Notes: generated from the letters alone by a model not told the origin. DNA of 64,000 nt from Comamonadaceae bacterium 2FH (GCA_005503335.1 SCMQ01000006.1:62001-126000), one strand, 5' to 3'; numbered from the stretch's first letter, positions 9,368 to 18,743 are shown. Made by a program: numbers and translations.

Positions 9368-10114
9368 TCAATGGAAGGAGCGGCCGCCATCGACGGCCAA
9401 CGCGGCACCCGTCACGTAGGAAGACTCACTGGTTGTCAGGAACAGGATGCTGCGGGCGACCTCCAAGGGCTGGCCGAGCCTGCGCAGCGCATAGTTGTTC
9501 ACGTTGCCGCGGATCTCCTCGGTCATGGGGGTTTCGACGAGTCCTGGGCAGACCGTGTTGGCGCGGATATCGGGCGCCAATTCCGCCGCCAGCGCCCGGG
9601 TGAGGTTCAGCACGCCTCCCTTCGAGGTGGCGTAGGCCGTGCGATTCGGCGCGTTCGGCAAGAGCGATTGCGCCGAACCCAGGTTGACGATGGTCGAACC
9701 AGGCACCTGCTTGAGCCAGGGAAGGCAGCAGCGCACGACCAGGTAGGTTCCGGTGATGTTGATATCGAGAACACGCCGCCACTCTTTCAGGCCCACCTCC
9801 AGAACCGATCCGCGCAGCAGGACACCCGCCGCGTTCACGACGCCGTCAATGCCCCCCATCGCCGCGGCGCCTTGTTGCACCGCGCGCTCGACGCTGGCCT
9901 CGTCGGTGATGTCCGCCTCAAACGCAAAGGCACCGGTTGTCCGCGCCAGCTGCTGGAGTCCCTCGTTGTTGAGATCCATCAGCGTCAAGGCCGCGCCTTC
10001 GGCAGCGAACAGTTCGGCGGTCGCCCGACCAATGCCTGAGGCGGCGCCGGTAATGACGATGCGGCGGCCCTGCAGTCGATTGGCGGGCGGGGGTGTGGTC
10101 TGTGTGTGTGCCAT
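9368..10114 (-). CDS. SDR-family oxidoreductase (1)
   Basis: 248-residue classical short-chain dehydrogenase. Cofactor motif TGAASGIG near residue 25, DLNNEGL after strand 2 (an Asp there favours NAD over NADP), NAAG, a catalytic Ser in NLGSAQS and YATSK (Tyr-x3-Lys). The start at 10114 (MAHTQ) is the first ATG; the frame can begin at a TTG at 10144 overlapping the etfA stop. It lies 26 bases after etfA and is probably in the same operon. Confidence 0.88.
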   Translation of the reverse strand: MAHTQTTPPPANRLQGRRIVITGAASGIGRATAELFAAEGAALTLMDLNNEGLQQLARTTGAFAFEADITDEASVERAVQQGAAAMGGIDGVVNAAGVLLRGSVLEVGLKEWRRVLDINITGTYLVVRCCLPWLKQVPGSTIVNLGSAQSLLPNAPNRTAYATSKGGVLNLTRALAAELAPDIRANTVCPGLVETPMTEEIRGNVNNYALRRLGQPLEVARSILFLTTSESSYVTGAALAVDGGRSFH

Positions 10115-10140
10115 GGTGAGTTTGCAGGTTCGTTTACCGA

Positions 10141-11085
10141 TCAAAGGGTCTGGACCATCTCGGGGATGGCGCTGAACAGATCCGCTTCGAGTCCGTAATC
10201 GGCCACGCTGAAAATGGGCGCTTCCGGGTCCTTGTTGATGGCCACGATCACCTTCGAATCCTTCATGCCGGCCAGGTGCTGGATGGCACCCGAGATGCCC
10301 GCCGCCACATACAACTGGGGAGCGACGATCTTGCCCGTCTGCCCCACCTGCAGGTCGTTCGGCGCGTAGCCCGCATCCACCGCCGCGCGAGACGCGCCCA
10401 GCGCCGCGCCGAGCTTGTCGGCCAGGGGCGTCATCACGTCGTTGAACTTTTCGGCGCTGCCCAGGGCCCGCCCCCCGGAGACGATGACCTTGGCAGCCGT
10501 CAGCTCCGGGCGGTCGCTCTTGGACAACTCGCTGCCCACATAGCTGGACTTGCCGCTGTCCGCCACGGCCGTCACGTTTTCCACCATGGCGCAGCCGCCG
10601 GTGGACGCCGCTGCGTCAAAGCCCGTCGTACGTACGGTGATGACCTTGACGCTGTCCACGCTCTGCACGGTGGCAATGGCGTTGCCGGCGTAGATGGGGC
10701 GCTCGAAAGTGTCCGAGTTGATCACCTTGGTGATGTCGGACACCTGGGCCACGTCCAGGCTCGCGGCCACGCGGGGCGCCACGTTCTTGCCCGATGCCGT
10801 GGCCGGGAACAAGATGTGGCTGTAGCCGGAGGCGATGGCCAGCACCTGGGCGGCCAGATTCTCGGCCAGGCCGTTGGCCAGGCTGGCGTGATTGGCATGC
10901 AGCACCTTGGTCACGCCGGGGACGTCGGCGGCGGCACTTGCGACCGGGGCTGCCTGGAATCCGGCCACGAGGACATGGACTTCACCATCGGCGTGGAAGC
11001 CGATTTCGGTGGCCGCCTTGATGGCATTCAAGGTCGCGCCCTTGAGGCTGACGTTGTCGTGTTCAGCGATGACGAGTGTTGGCAT
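10141..11085 (-). CDS. etfA: Electron transfer flavoprotein alpha subunit
   Basis: 314-residue ETF alpha subunit. The N-terminal domain starts [11 protein letters not shown]; the FAD-binding C-terminal half contains [29 protein letters not shown] and [12 protein letters not shown], all typical. With EtfB it accepts electrons from acyl-CoA dehydrogenases and passes them to ETF:quinone oxidoreductase. It starts right after the etfB stop. A cargo-borne ETF fits the acyl-CoA dehydrogenase at 17.4-18.6 kb. Confidence 0.95.
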   Translation of the reverse strand: MPTLVIAEHDNVSLKGATLNAIKAATEIGFHADGEVHVLVAGFQAAPVASAAADVPGVTKVLHANHASLANGLAENLAAQVLAIASGYSHILFPATASGKNVAPRVAASLDVAQVSDITKVINSDTFERPIYAGNAIATVQSVDSVKVITVRTTGFDAAASTGGCAMVENVTAVADSGKSSYVGSELSKSDRPELTAAKVIVSGGRALGSAEKFNDVMTPLADKLGAALGASRAAVDAGYAPNDLQVGQTGKIVAPQLYVAAGISGAIQHLAGMKDSKVIVAINKDPEAPIFSVADYGLEADLFSAIPEMVQTL

Positions 11086-11835
11086 TTAGATCACCTTTGC
11101 TTCATTCTTGAGTTTTTCCACGAGCGTGGCCACGTCGGGCACCTTCACGCCGGCGCCGCGCTTGGGCGGCTCGCTGACCTTCAGGGTCTTGAGGCGTGGC
11201 TTGACGTCCACGCCCAGCTCCTCGGGCGCAAGGGTCTGCAGCGGCTTTTTCTTGGCTTTCATGATGCTGGGCAACGTCACGTAGCGCGGCTGGTTTAGGC
11301 GCAGGTCGGTCGTGATCACGGCCGGCAACACGAGCGACAAGGTCTCGAGGCCGCCGTCGACCTCCCGCGTGACCGTCGCCTTGTCGCCAGCGACTTCGAC
11401 CTTGGAAGCGAAAGTCGCCTGCGGCATGCCTGCCAGTGCCGCCACCATCTGTCCGGTCTGGTTGGCGTCGTCGTCGATCGCCTGCTTGCCCAGAATCACC
11501 AGTCCCGGCTGCTCCCTGTCGATCAACGCCTTCAGGAGCTTGGCCACGGCAAGCGATTGCAGCTCCTCGTCGGTGCGCACCAGGATCCCGCGGTCTGCGC
11601 CGATCGCCATGGCGGTACGCAGGGTTTCTTCGCACGGCTGGGGGCCGCAGGAGACCGCAATGATCTCGCTGGCGACGCCTTTTTCCCTCAGCCGCACCGC
11701 CTCTTCGATCGCAATCTCGTCAAACGGATTCATGCTCATTTTCACGTGAGCAATGTCCATCCCCGTTTCGTCCGACTTGACTCTAACCTTGACGTTGTAG
11801 TCCACCACCCGCTTGACAGCCACCAATATCTTCAT
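11086..11835 (-). CDS. etfB: Electron transfer flavoprotein beta subunit
   Basis: 249-residue ETF beta subunit: [20 protein letters not shown] at the start, [17 protein letters not shown], the AMP-binding region [11 protein letters not shown], and a [12 protein letters not shown] recognition-loop region in the C-terminal part. It is the first gene of the etfB-etfA-SDR-CaiB unit. The promoter region is shared divergently with the GntR gene and carries the best copy of the palindrome, so this unit is likely controlled by that regulator. Confidence 0.95.
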   Translation of the reverse strand: MKILVAVKRVVDYNVKVRVKSDETGMDIAHVKMSMNPFDEIAIEEAVRLREKGVASEIIAVSCGPQPCEETLRTAMAIGADRGILVRTDEELQSLAVAKLLKALIDREQPGLVILGKQAIDDDANQTGQMVAALAGMPQATFASKVEVAGDKATVTREVDGGLETLSLVLPAVITTDLRLNQPRYVTLPSIMKAKKKPLQTLAPEELGVDVKPRLKTLKVSEPPKRGAGVKVPDVATLVEKLKNEAKVI

Positions 11836-11995
11836 CGTCGTCTTTCAATTGTTTGATAACGCATTCGTTCCCAGCGTGCGCATCCGCCAAGCCACGGCAG
11901 CAGAGCTGGCGCGCGCCGCCGTTCAACGGCCGGCGAAGCGCGAGCTCTTCGCAAGGCCCCCTGTCACGGAGGCGCCGAGGTCTTATGGTCATGCA

Positions 11996-12035
11996 ATAAT
12001 ACGCGCAAAGTCATTCATGGTCAATGGTTAACCAT
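11996..12035 (-). promoter_or_regulatory. etfB promoter with a perfect GntR-type palindrome
   Basis: On the minus strand TTGACC (12019-12024) and TATTAT (11996-12001) are spaced 17 bases and read towards etfB. Abutting the -35 is the perfect 12-bp palindrome ATGGTTAACCAT (12024-12035), the best copy of the motif. It lies 106 bases before the GntR gene, so a bound regulator could act on both divergent units. The symmetry is direct observation; binding is inference. Confidence 0.7.
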
Positions 12036-12140
12036 GAAGACAGGTACAGTGAAGCAAATTCGCCGAATCCGGCGTGAACCCTTAAACTCTGGAAATTCGC
12101 TGGCGCAGGCCCGCCCCCCCTCAAAAACCCGGAAACACCC

Positions 12141-12953
12141 ATGCAGCAGGACATGCGACAAAAAAATCAGCGGATCTCCATCACGCGCATTGCAGTGCCC
12201 AAGCCCCATGACGTCCTGGCGGACCATCTGCGTGAAAGCATCTTGCGGGGAGACTTCGCCGAGGGCGAGGGTCTCCCGTCGGAGCGGGAACTGGTGGAGC
12301 AGACCGGCTTGAGTCGCGGAGCGGTGCGTGAAGCGCTGCGTACCCTGGCGGTCGAAGGGCTGGTTCAGACAAAGCTCGGCCGCTTTGGCGGCAGCGTCGT
12401 CACGCTGCCGGGACAGGCATCGATGGCCACGGCCATCCATCGATTCGTCGTGGGCCGCAGGATTCCGCTTCGGGACTTGCAGGAGACGCGCGAAATTCTG
12501 GAGCCGTTTCTGGCGCGGCTCGCCGCGGAACGCCGCTCCGAGGAACACCTCAAGAAAATCAAGGCCTTGCACGAAGAGTTGATCGCTGCGGTCCACAACT
12601 TCCAGGACTTCGCGCTGCTGAACGTGAAGTGGCACAACGCGGTGGCAGAGGCCAGCGGCAACGACTTGCTAGCGACGCTGCTCTACTCGATTTCGCATGG
12701 CGTGCAGATCGCCACGTTCGTCGAGGAGTACAACACCACGGAAACACGCAAGCTGGTGATCGCAATCCACGGGCGCATCATTGACGCCATCGAGGCGGGC
12801 AATGCGGAGCTTGCAGAACGCAGCATGCGCAAGCACATGAGCGCCACGCACGCGCGCCCGCTCGCGATTGCCTCCAATCAGATTCCGCTCACCGAAGAGA
12901 AGCCTGTTCGGCGATCGACGGTGCGCGCCACACCGCGCCGCGCCAAGAAATAA
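12141..12953 (+). CDS. GntR-family regulator, FadR subfamily (FCD domain)
   Basis: 270-residue regulator. An N-terminal winged helix (about residues 20-90) contains LRESILRGDFAEGEGLPSER and GLSRGAVREALRTL, the GntR recognition helix. The C-terminal all-helical FCD domain shows the putative metal or ligand histidines in LNVKWHNAV, AIHGRI and KHMSATH, with Asn where the first Asp is usual. The tail after residue 250 is basic. FadR-subfamily proteins usually bind TNGTNNNACNA-like palindromes and are released by an organic acid or acyl-CoA. It is the only obvious regulator in the cargo and is flanked by two units carrying such palindromes. Confidence 0.92.
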   Translation: MQQDMRQKNQRISITRIAVPKPHDVLADHLRESILRGDFAEGEGLPSERELVEQTGLSRGAVREALRTLAVEGLVQTKLGRFGGSVVTLPGQASMATAIHRFVVGRRIPLRDLQETREILEPFLARLAAERRSEEHLKKIKALHEELIAAVHNFQDFALLNVKWHNAVAEASGNDLLATLLYSISHGVQIATFVEEYNTTETRKLVIAIHGRIIDAIEAGNAELAERSMRKHMSATHARPLAIASNQIPLTEEKPVRRSTVRATPRRAKK

Positions 12954-12959
12954 CGCTCT

Positions 12960-12978
12960 GCCCGCGGCGAACGCGGGC
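12960..12978. terminator. Hairpin between convergent GntR and SDR genes
   Basis: GCCCGCG (12960-12966), a 5-base loop and CGCGGGC (12972-12978) form a perfect 7-bp stem just after the GntR stop codon and before the stop of the convergent SDR gene. There is no T-run, so it may be a weak or bidirectional terminator. Confidence 0.4.
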
Positions 12979-13000
12979 ACCATGCCGTAACGGCAGGAGG

Positions 13001-13732
13001 TCAGGCGATCAGGCGCCCGAGAGAAGACCCGCCGCAAACGTAGAGAACCTGTCCCGTCGTGAACCCGCTTTGCCGCGACAGGAAGTACATCACGGCATGG
13101 GCCACTTCCTCCGGCGTCCCGGTACGCCCCATCCGCAAGCTCTTGACGGTTGCGGCATAGCGCTGATCGTCGCCACCCAGCGTCTGGCGAAGCAGTTCCG
13201 TCTCGATGGGCCCTGGCGCCACCACGTTGACGGTAACACCGTCTTGCGCCAACTCCATCGCGAGCGTGCGCGACATGCCGATCAGCCCGGACTTGGTCGC
13301 GGAGTAAGCGACCCGCTCAGGCGAGCCAAGCGCGGCACGTGAGGACAGGTTCACGATCCTGCCGTGCCCACACGAGCGCAGCGTCGGCAAGAACGCCTGC
13401 GCGAGCAGCATCGGTGCTGCCAGGTGAAGGGCAGACAACTTCTCGAGGTCGCCAACGGTCTGGGTCTCCAGCGAACCCGGATAGGTGATCCCGGCATTGT
13501 TGACCAGTGCGGTCACGTCGTGCTCCAGCGCAATCCGGGCTGCGACTTGCCGGACATCGGATTCCTTCGTCAAATCGGCCTGAAAGAAGCTGAAATCCGG
13601 ATGGGTCCATGAAGGCGCCGCGATGTCGATCCCGACGACGGGCTGGCCCGTGGCAAGAACGGCTTGCGCGATGGCCTTGCCAATGCCTGCGCTGGCTCCG
13701 GTGACGACACATGTCTCTGGTTTTTTCATCAT
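13001..13732 (-). CDS. SDR-family oxidoreductase (2)
   Basis: 243-residue classical SDR: TGASAGIG cofactor motif near the N-terminus, GIDIAAPSW after strand 2 (Asp, NAD preference), NNAGITYPG, a catalytic Ser in VNLSSRAAL and YSATK. Last gene of the six-gene minus-strand unit ACAD-MaoC-CaiB-CitE-MDR-SDR starting near 18.66 kb; it converges on the GntR gene. The start at 13732 is the first ATG of an ATGATG pair; an in-frame GTG lies at 13741. The substrate is probably a hydroxyacyl or alcohol intermediate of the same pathway. Confidence 0.87.
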   Translation of the reverse strand: MMKKPETCVVTGASAGIGKAIAQAVLATGQPVVGIDIAAPSWTHPDFSFFQADLTKESDVRQVAARIALEHDVTALVNNAGITYPGSLETQTVGDLEKLSALHLAAPMLLAQAFLPTLRSCGHGRIVNLSSRAALGSPERVAYSATKSGLIGMSRTLAMELAQDGVTVNVVAPGPIETELLRQTLGGDDQRYAATVKSLRMGRTGTPEEVAHAVMYFLSRQSGFTTGQVLYVCGGSSLGRLIA

Positions 13733-13747
13733 CGCTCTCACAGTTGA

Positions 13748-14773
13748 CTATTCAGCCTGGAATCGGCCGGGGCAGAGCTCAACGAGCTGCTTGCCGAGGT
13801 TTTCGCCACGCATCATTCGCACAAAGGCGTTCGGCACGTTCTCGAACCCCTTCACCACGTCCTCGCGGACGGTCAAGCAGCCGGCCTTGTGCCATTGCGC
13901 GAGGCGACGCTGGGCCTCCTCCCGGCGATGCCACCAGTCGTAGACCACAAAGCCCTCGACTCGGGCGCGGGTGGCGATGAGCCTGGCGCTGGCCCGAAGC
14001 CCGATGTCCTCGCCAGCCGGCTTGTTCGCGACGCCCACCTTGCCGACGATCGCCACACGGGCGTTCTGGGCCAGGTTGGCCATCACGGCGTCGTGCACCG
14101 CGCCACCGGTGCCGTCGAAAAACACGTCGACGCCCTGGGGGCAGCGGTGGGCTATAGCGCCGGTGAGATCGGTCTCGCCGCGGTAGTTGATGGTGTCGTC
14201 GAAGCCGATGGACCGGCACCAATCGAGCTTGCTGTCCGAACCCGCAATGCCGACGACCCGGCAACCCGCCAGCTTGGCAATCTGGCCGGCGATCTGGCCG
14301 ACGGCTCCGGCGGCTGCCGACACCACGACCACGTCACCCGGGCGGGGGCGCGCGACTTCCACCATGGCGAAATAGGCGGTCAACCCCGGCATGCCGAGCC
14401 ATGACAGTGCGGATTGCACCGGCGCCCTTGCGGGATCGATCCTGTTGACCCTGGCCGGACCCGGCACGTCAGGCGACAGCGCGACGAACTCCTGCCAGCC
14501 GAACTCCAGTCCTTCGGCGATGTCGCCCGGTTGCCAGGCTAGGTGCCGCGACTCGATGACCTCGCCCACGCCCCCGCCCATCATCAGATCGCCAATTTTC
14601 ATGGTGCCGGGGTTCAGCCGGCCGCGCATGTACGGGTCCACCGACAACCACCGCGTGCGCACCAGGATCTGCCCAGGCCCTGGTTTCGGGAGCTCACCCT
14701 GTTCCAGCCTCCAGCTGGTTGCATCCGCCTCGAGCGTGGGGTACGAGGCGAGAACCCACCTGCGATTGTTCAT
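13748..14773 (-). CDS. NADP-dependent oxidoreductase (MDR, alkenal/one reductase-like)
   Basis: 341-residue zinc-free MDR protein of the CurA/alkenal reductase group. The N-terminus has WLSVDPYMRGRL (the DPYMRG signature); then GMPGLTAYFAM, AAAGAVGQIAGQIAKLAGC and YDWWHRREEAQRRL. These enzymes use NADPH to reduce activated C=C bonds. Its place between the C-C lyase gene and an SDR suggests saturation of an enone or enoyl intermediate, but this is inference. Confidence 0.88.
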   Translation of the reverse strand: MNNRRWVLASYPTLEADATSWRLEQGELPKPGPGQILVRTRWLSVDPYMRGRLNPGTMKIGDLMMGGGVGEVIESRHLAWQPGDIAEGLEFGWQEFVALSPDVPGPARVNRIDPARAPVQSALSWLGMPGLTAYFAMVEVARPRPGDVVVVSAAAGAVGQIAGQIAKLAGCRVVGIAGSDSKLDWCRSIGFDDTINYRGETDLTGAIAHRCPQGVDVFFDGTGGAVHDAVMANLAQNARVAIVGKVGVANKPAGEDIGLRASARLIATRARVEGFVVYDWWHRREEAQRRLAQWHKAGCLTVREDVVKGFENVPNAFVRMMRGENLGKQLVELCPGRFQAE

Positions 14774-14833
14774 TTTGCGATGAGGTAGTCTGATATATCC
14801 GTCAAGGACGGCGCCCGGCCAAGCAGCCGCAGG

Positions 14834-15727
14834 TCAAGCCCGTTTGTTCTGGTACTTCTGATGGAGATCGAGCACCCTGCGCGCCCGCTTGAGGTGCGGA
14901 ATGTCGAACATCTCACCGTCGATGCCCACCGTGCCGACCCCCTCGGCCTTGTCGAAGGCCGCGACGATCCGGTTGGCCTGTGCGACATCTTCTGGCGAAG
15001 GCGCAAACGCTTCGTTGATGGCTGCCACCTGGTCCGGGTGAATGGCCGCACGTCCCGTGAAGCCTTCCTGGGCGGCCGCCCGGCAGGCGGTCTTTAGGCC
15101 ATCCAGGTCCCGGTAGTTCACATAGGCCGTTTCGATGGCCTGAACGCCGGCGGCCTTGGCGGCGAGCATGACCGCAGACCGGGCCCACAGGTAAGTCAGG
15201 CTCCATTTGCCCGTGGCATCCAAATTCGTCGTGGCCCCGACTGCGGCACTCAGATCTTCGGCGCCCCAGTTCAGGCCCACCAGGCGAGGAATCCTGGCAT
15301 GGGCGAATTCGCCCAGTCGCAGCACGGCGGCCGGCGTCTCGGTGGCCACGGCACAGATCTTGATCGACCCCAGCGGAATGGCCTCCCGCACTTCCAGCGA
15401 GTCCAGGTGGTAGCTCAGACGCTGAACGTCGTCCGGGCCATCGATCTTGGGCAACACGACCCCGTCGGGCATGCCTCCGGCGATGGCGGCCAGGTCGACC
15501 AGTGCCGCGTCGTCAAAGGCGTTGATGCGAACCCAGATCTGGTACGTGCGCTTCTCAGGCGGACGCTGATCCAGGAACTCGCGGACTTTTCGACGTGCCT
15601 CGGGACGGTTTTTTTCCGCCACCGAATCTTCCAGGTCCAGGACGACGGCATCGGCGCCGCTGGCATCGGCCTTGGCCAGCTTGCGGTCATTGTCGCCGGG
15701 AATATAAAGCTGAGAACGCATGTACAT
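14834..15727 (-). CDS. HpcH/HpaI (CitE-like) CoA-ester lyase
   Basis: 297-residue TIM-barrel lyase of the CitE/malyl-CoA/citramalyl-CoA lyase group: RSQLYIPGDNDRKLAKA, VLDLEDSVAEKNRPEAR (metal and CoA binding), TETPAAVL, NWGAEDLSAAVG (Glu-Asp metal ligands) and GFTGRAAIHPDQV. It cleaves or forms a C-C bond in a short beta-hydroxyacyl-CoA, releasing acetyl-CoA or propionyl-CoA and an oxo-acid. It sits with a CoA-transferase, a MaoC hydratase and an acyl-CoA dehydrogenase, the same toolkit as itaconate/mesaconate-type routes. The exact substrate is unknown. Confidence 0.9.
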   Translation of the reverse strand: MYMRSQLYIPGDNDRKLAKADASGADAVVLDLEDSVAEKNRPEARRKVREFLDQRPPEKRTYQIWVRINAFDDAALVDLAAIAGGMPDGVVLPKIDGPDDVQRLSYHLDSLEVREAIPLGSIKICAVATETPAAVLRLGEFAHARIPRLVGLNWGAEDLSAAVGATTNLDATGKWSLTYLWARSAVMLAAKAAGVQAIETAYVNYRDLDGLKTACRAAAQEGFTGRAAIHPDQVAAINEAFAPSPEDVAQANRIVAAFDKAEGVGTVGIDGEMFDIPHLKRARRVLDLHQKYQNKRA

Positions 15728-15748
15728 GTTGATGAATCCCGAAAGTGC

Positions 15749-16936
15749 TCAGGCGATGGCCCTGGCGTCACGTAACTGTTGAACTTCAGGCTCCGAGAAA
15801 CCCATCTCGGCCAGGATCTGCAAGGTATGCTCCCCATGGATCGGGGGCGGCAGCCCCGTGTCGCGCGCCTCGCCGCCAAGGACGAAGGGTTGCCCGACGG
15901 ATTGGATCGGACCTCCGTGGGGATGGTCGTACTTCACGATGAGACCGCTGGCGTCGGTCTGGGGGTGTGCCAACACCTCCCGAAGCGTGTTGATGGCTGC
16001 GCATGGAACGCCTACCTTGGCGAGTTCATCATTCCAGAAGGCGGCAGGACGCTTCTCGACGGCCTTTTGCACCAAGGCATCCGTCTCCGCCCGATTCGCC
16101 ACACGGTCCGCGTTGATGCGAAATTTCGGATGTTCGACGATGTCGTCCAGACCCGCGACCGCGCAGAATTTTCGCCACTGGCTGTCGTTCGCCACGCCCA
16201 GCATGATGGGGCCGTCTGCGGCCTCGAAGGCGCGATAGGGACACAGCGCCTCATGGGTCGAGCCGCACTTGGGAGGCTGCTCGCCGCGTTCCCAGAAGCT
16301 TTGCAGGTTGTAGCGCAGCAACCCGAGCGCGGACTCGAACAGGTTCACCGTCACGGTTGTTCCCTTGCCCGTCTGACCTCGTTGCAGCAAGGCCGCCAGG
16401 ATGCCCGAGAACGCGTGCGTTCCGGTGATCTGGTCGATCGGCGAGATCGGACTGCGGATGTACCCGCCGCCCTCGTCCCCCGTGAGCGACATCATGCCGC
16501 TGAACGCCTGCAGAATGACGTCATAGCCCAACATGTTCTTCAACGGGCCGCTGCGTCCGAAGCCAGAGATACTGCAATGAATCAGGCGATCATTCAGGCC
16601 ACGCAGCGTCGGGGCATCGATGCCGAGCCGCTCCGCGACGCCCGTGCCGAACGTCTCGATCGCGATGTCAGCCTCACGAGCCAGCTTGTGTGCGACCGCA
16701 CGGCCCGCCTGCGTCTTGAGATCCAGGGCGATGCTGCGCTTGTTGCGGTTGACCGAAAGGAACACCGCCCCCAACCCCTCGCGGCGAAAGGGAGGCCAGC
16801 CACGCGTCTCGTCGCCGAGATTGAGCGGCTCCACCTTGATCACTTCGGCTCCCAGATCACCCAGCGCCTGCGTGCACAAGGGCCCCGCCAAGACCTTGGA
16901 AAAATCGAGAACCTTGATTCCGGCAAGAGGCTTCAT
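15749..16936 (-). CDS. CaiB/BaiF-type CoA-transferase (2)
   Basis: 395-residue family III CoA-transferase with GIKVLDFSKVLAGPLCTQAL, EVIKVEPLNLGDETRGWPP, VNRNKRSIALDLK and SPIDQITGTHAFSG, where the Asp aligns with the catalytic residue. It lies three bases downstream of the MaoC gene and 21 bases upstream of the lyase gene, so it is tightly operonic. By analogy with itaconate and mesaconate clusters it may load CoA onto a dicarboxylic acid. Distinct in sequence from the other CaiB protein at 8.0-9.2 kb. Confidence 0.9.
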   Translation of the reverse strand: MKPLAGIKVLDFSKVLAGPLCTQALGDLGAEVIKVEPLNLGDETRGWPPFRREGLGAVFLSVNRNKRSIALDLKTQAGRAVAHKLAREADIAIETFGTGVAERLGIDAPTLRGLNDRLIHCSISGFGRSGPLKNMLGYDVILQAFSGMMSLTGDEGGGYIRSPISPIDQITGTHAFSGILAALLQRGQTGKGTTVTVNLFESALGLLRYNLQSFWERGEQPPKCGSTHEALCPYRAFEAADGPIMLGVANDSQWRKFCAVAGLDDIVEHPKFRINADRVANRAETDALVQKAVEKRPAAFWNDELAKVGVPCAAINTLREVLAHPQTDASGLIVKYDHPHGGPIQSVGQPFVLGGEARDTGLPPPIHGEHTLQILAEMGFSEPEVQQLRDARAIA

Positions 16937-16939
16937 GGA

Positions 16940-17398
16940 TCAGGCCTTCGGCTTCTTCTTCATCAGGGCGGCACGATTGCAGACGCCGACGAGTTCGTCG
17001 CGCTGGTTGAAAGCCTCGTGCAGGAAGGTGGCGATGCCGGCATCCGGGCGAGACTTGCTCTCACGCAGTGCCACCACCGTCGTGCGCACGTGCAACGTAT
17101 CCCCATGGAAAACGGGCTTGGGGAAGCGGACATCCTGAAACCCCAGATTCCCCACCGTCGTGCCCAAGGTGGTGTCACCCACCGAAGCTCCCGCCATGAA
17201 GGCCAGGGTCCAGGCGCTGTTCAGAATCCGCTGTCCGAACTCGCTGTGGTGCTTGCAGTACTCCTCGTCCAGATGGATCTGTGCAGGGTTGTGGGTCAGC
17301 GCGGAGAAAAGGACGTTGTCCATTTCAGTCACGGTGCGACGGATGGCGTGATCGAACACTTGTCCGACCGTGAACTCTTCAAAGTACAGGCCTGGCAT
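16940..17398 (-). CDS. MaoC-like (hot-dog) hydratase
   Basis: 152-residue hot-dog-fold protein: GLYFEEFTVGQVFDH at the N-terminus, the hydratase-2 region THNPAQIHLDEEY with catalytic-type His (the usual first Asp appears as His), FGQRILNSAWTLAFMAG and FPKPVFHGDTLHVRT. Proteins of this kind hydrate enoyl-CoAs, including mesaconyl-CoA-type substrates. It sits between the acyl-CoA dehydrogenase and the CaiB gene in one operon. The change at the Asp position makes the catalytic assignment less certain. Confidence 0.85.
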   Translation of the reverse strand: MPGLYFEEFTVGQVFDHAIRRTVTEMDNVLFSALTHNPAQIHLDEEYCKHHSEFGQRILNSAWTLAFMAGASVGDTTLGTTVGNLGFQDVRFPKPVFHGDTLHVRTTVVALRESKSRPDAGIATFLHEAFNQRDELVGVCNRAALMKKKPKA

Positions 17399-17419
17399 TT
17401 TTTTCCTCTCTAAGGCGGA

Positions 17420-18589
17420 TCAGTAGGATTTCGGCAGGTCGAGCACCTTCTCGCCGATGAAACAAAGAATCAGCTGGTCGGTGACGGGACCCAGACGCGT
17501 CACGAGCACTTCACGCAGCAGTCGCTCGACCTGGTATTCCTTGGCATATCCCATGCCGCCGTGCGTCAGGACCGCTTGCTGGCAAGCCAGGTAGCCGGCG
17601 CGCGACCCGAGCAACTTGGCGCTGTTGGCTTCTGCACCACAGGGTCGACCGGCGTCGTACAGGTCGGCGGCCCGCTCCGCCATCAACAGTGCGGCCTCCA
17701 GGTTGACCCAGCATTCGGCCAATGGATGCTGGATGCCTTGGTTCTGGCCAATCGGGCGGCCGAAAACAACGCGTTCGCGCGCGTATCGCGCAGCGCGATT
17801 CACGGCATCCTGACCGATGCCGATGGCCTCCACGGCAATGAGGACCCGTTCGGGATTCAGTCCGTCGAGCAGGTAGTAGAACCCGCGCCCCTCCTCGCCG
17901 ATGCGATCCCCCTCGGGAATGAACAGATCGTCGATGAAGACGGCGTTGGAATCGACGGCGGCACGCCCGTGCTTGGGGATGCGGCGAACCTCCACCTTGG
18001 TGCGATCCAGGTCCGTATAAAAAAGCGTCATTCCGTCGGTCGATTTGCCCTGCCCCTTCTGTGGCTTGGTCGCCGTTCGGGTCAGGAGCAGGATCTTGTT
18101 GGCAACCTGCGCCGTGGACGTCCAGATCTTGCGGCCTGTGACCCGATAGCCCCCCTCGACCTTGGTCGCGAAGGTCTTGATGCTCGTCGTGTCGAGCCCA
18201 GCGTCTGGCTCGGTCACACCGAAGCACACCTGGTCCTGGCCCGCCACGAGCCGTGGAATCCAGCGTTCCTTCTGCGCCGCCGAACCGTGTACCACCATCG
18301 GATGCGGCCCGAACATGTTCATGTGGATCGACGAGGTCGCAGCCATGGCGCCACCGTGGCGCGCAACGGTGTGCATGACGATCGCCGCCTCCTTGATGCC
18401 CAGTCCGGCCCCACCGTACTCCTCGGGCATGGTCACCCCCAGCCAGCCGTCGTTGGCCATCGCACGGTGGAATTCATGCGGGAAGCGCTCGTCTTCCTCG
18501 CACTTGCTCCAGTAATCGTCCCCAAAACGCCGACACACGGCCGAGACCCCATCGACGATCGCGCTTTGCTCTGACGTGAGATTGAACAT
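17420..18589 (-). CDS. Acyl-CoA dehydrogenase
   Basis: 389-residue FAD-dependent acyl-CoA dehydrogenase: TSEQSAIVDGVSAVCRRFGD at the N-terminus, MPEEYGGAGLG, CFGVTEPDAGLDTTSIKT, GRKIWTSTAQ, and HGGMGYAKEYQVERLLRE near the C-terminus, ending in LPKSY. The usual SCAD/MCAD catalytic-Glu loop (EIYEGTSE-like) is absent, but GLNPERVLIA carries a Glu at the helix position used by isovaleryl-CoA-type enzymes, hinting at a branched substrate. The start at 18589 has AGAGGGG upstream; the frame runs on to 18679 through the promoter. First gene of its operon. Confidence 0.92.
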   Translation of the reverse strand: MFNLTSEQSAIVDGVSAVCRRFGDDYWSKCEEDERFPHEFHRAMANDGWLGVTMPEEYGGAGLGIKEAAIVMHTVARHGGAMAATSSIHMNMFGPHPMVVHGSAAQKERWIPRLVAGQDQVCFGVTEPDAGLDTTSIKTFATKVEGGYRVTGRKIWTSTAQVANKILLLTRTATKPQKGQGKSTDGMTLFYTDLDRTKVEVRRIPKHGRAAVDSNAVFIDDLFIPEGDRIGEEGRGFYYLLDGLNPERVLIAVEAIGIGQDAVNRAARYARERVVFGRPIGQNQGIQHPLAECWVNLEAALLMAERAADLYDAGRPCGAEANSAKLLGSRAGYLACQQAVLTHGGMGYAKEYQVERLLREVLVTRLGPVTDQLILCFIGEKVLDLPKSY

Positions 18590-18658
18590 GAAACCCCTCT
18601 GCTGCATGGATGAAAGACCGACCCCCAACATGCGCCGGAAGTCATCGAAATCAATTGC

Positions 18659-18698
18659 ACTATAGGGCTTATTTTTCAATTAGTCAATGGGCAACCAT
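18659..18698 (-). promoter_or_regulatory. Promoter and operator of the acyl-CoA dehydrogenase operon
   Basis: Minus-strand TTGACT (18682-18687) and TATAGT (18659-18664) with 17-base spacing, about 70 bases before the dehydrogenase ATG. The palindrome ATGGGCAACCAT (18687-18698) touches the upstream edge of the -35. The copy is imperfect in the centre, but both ATGG and CCAT arms are intact. Confidence 0.65.
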
Positions 18699-18743
18699 AA
18701 GAATATCCCAAGTGGAACGACTGTACGCTGACCATCTATTCCA

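Noticed and set aside
15779-17413. A 544-codon plus-strand open frame
   Set aside because: It is antisense to the CaiB, MaoC and lyase genes, which have clear motifs; the frame is open only because of high GC codon bias.
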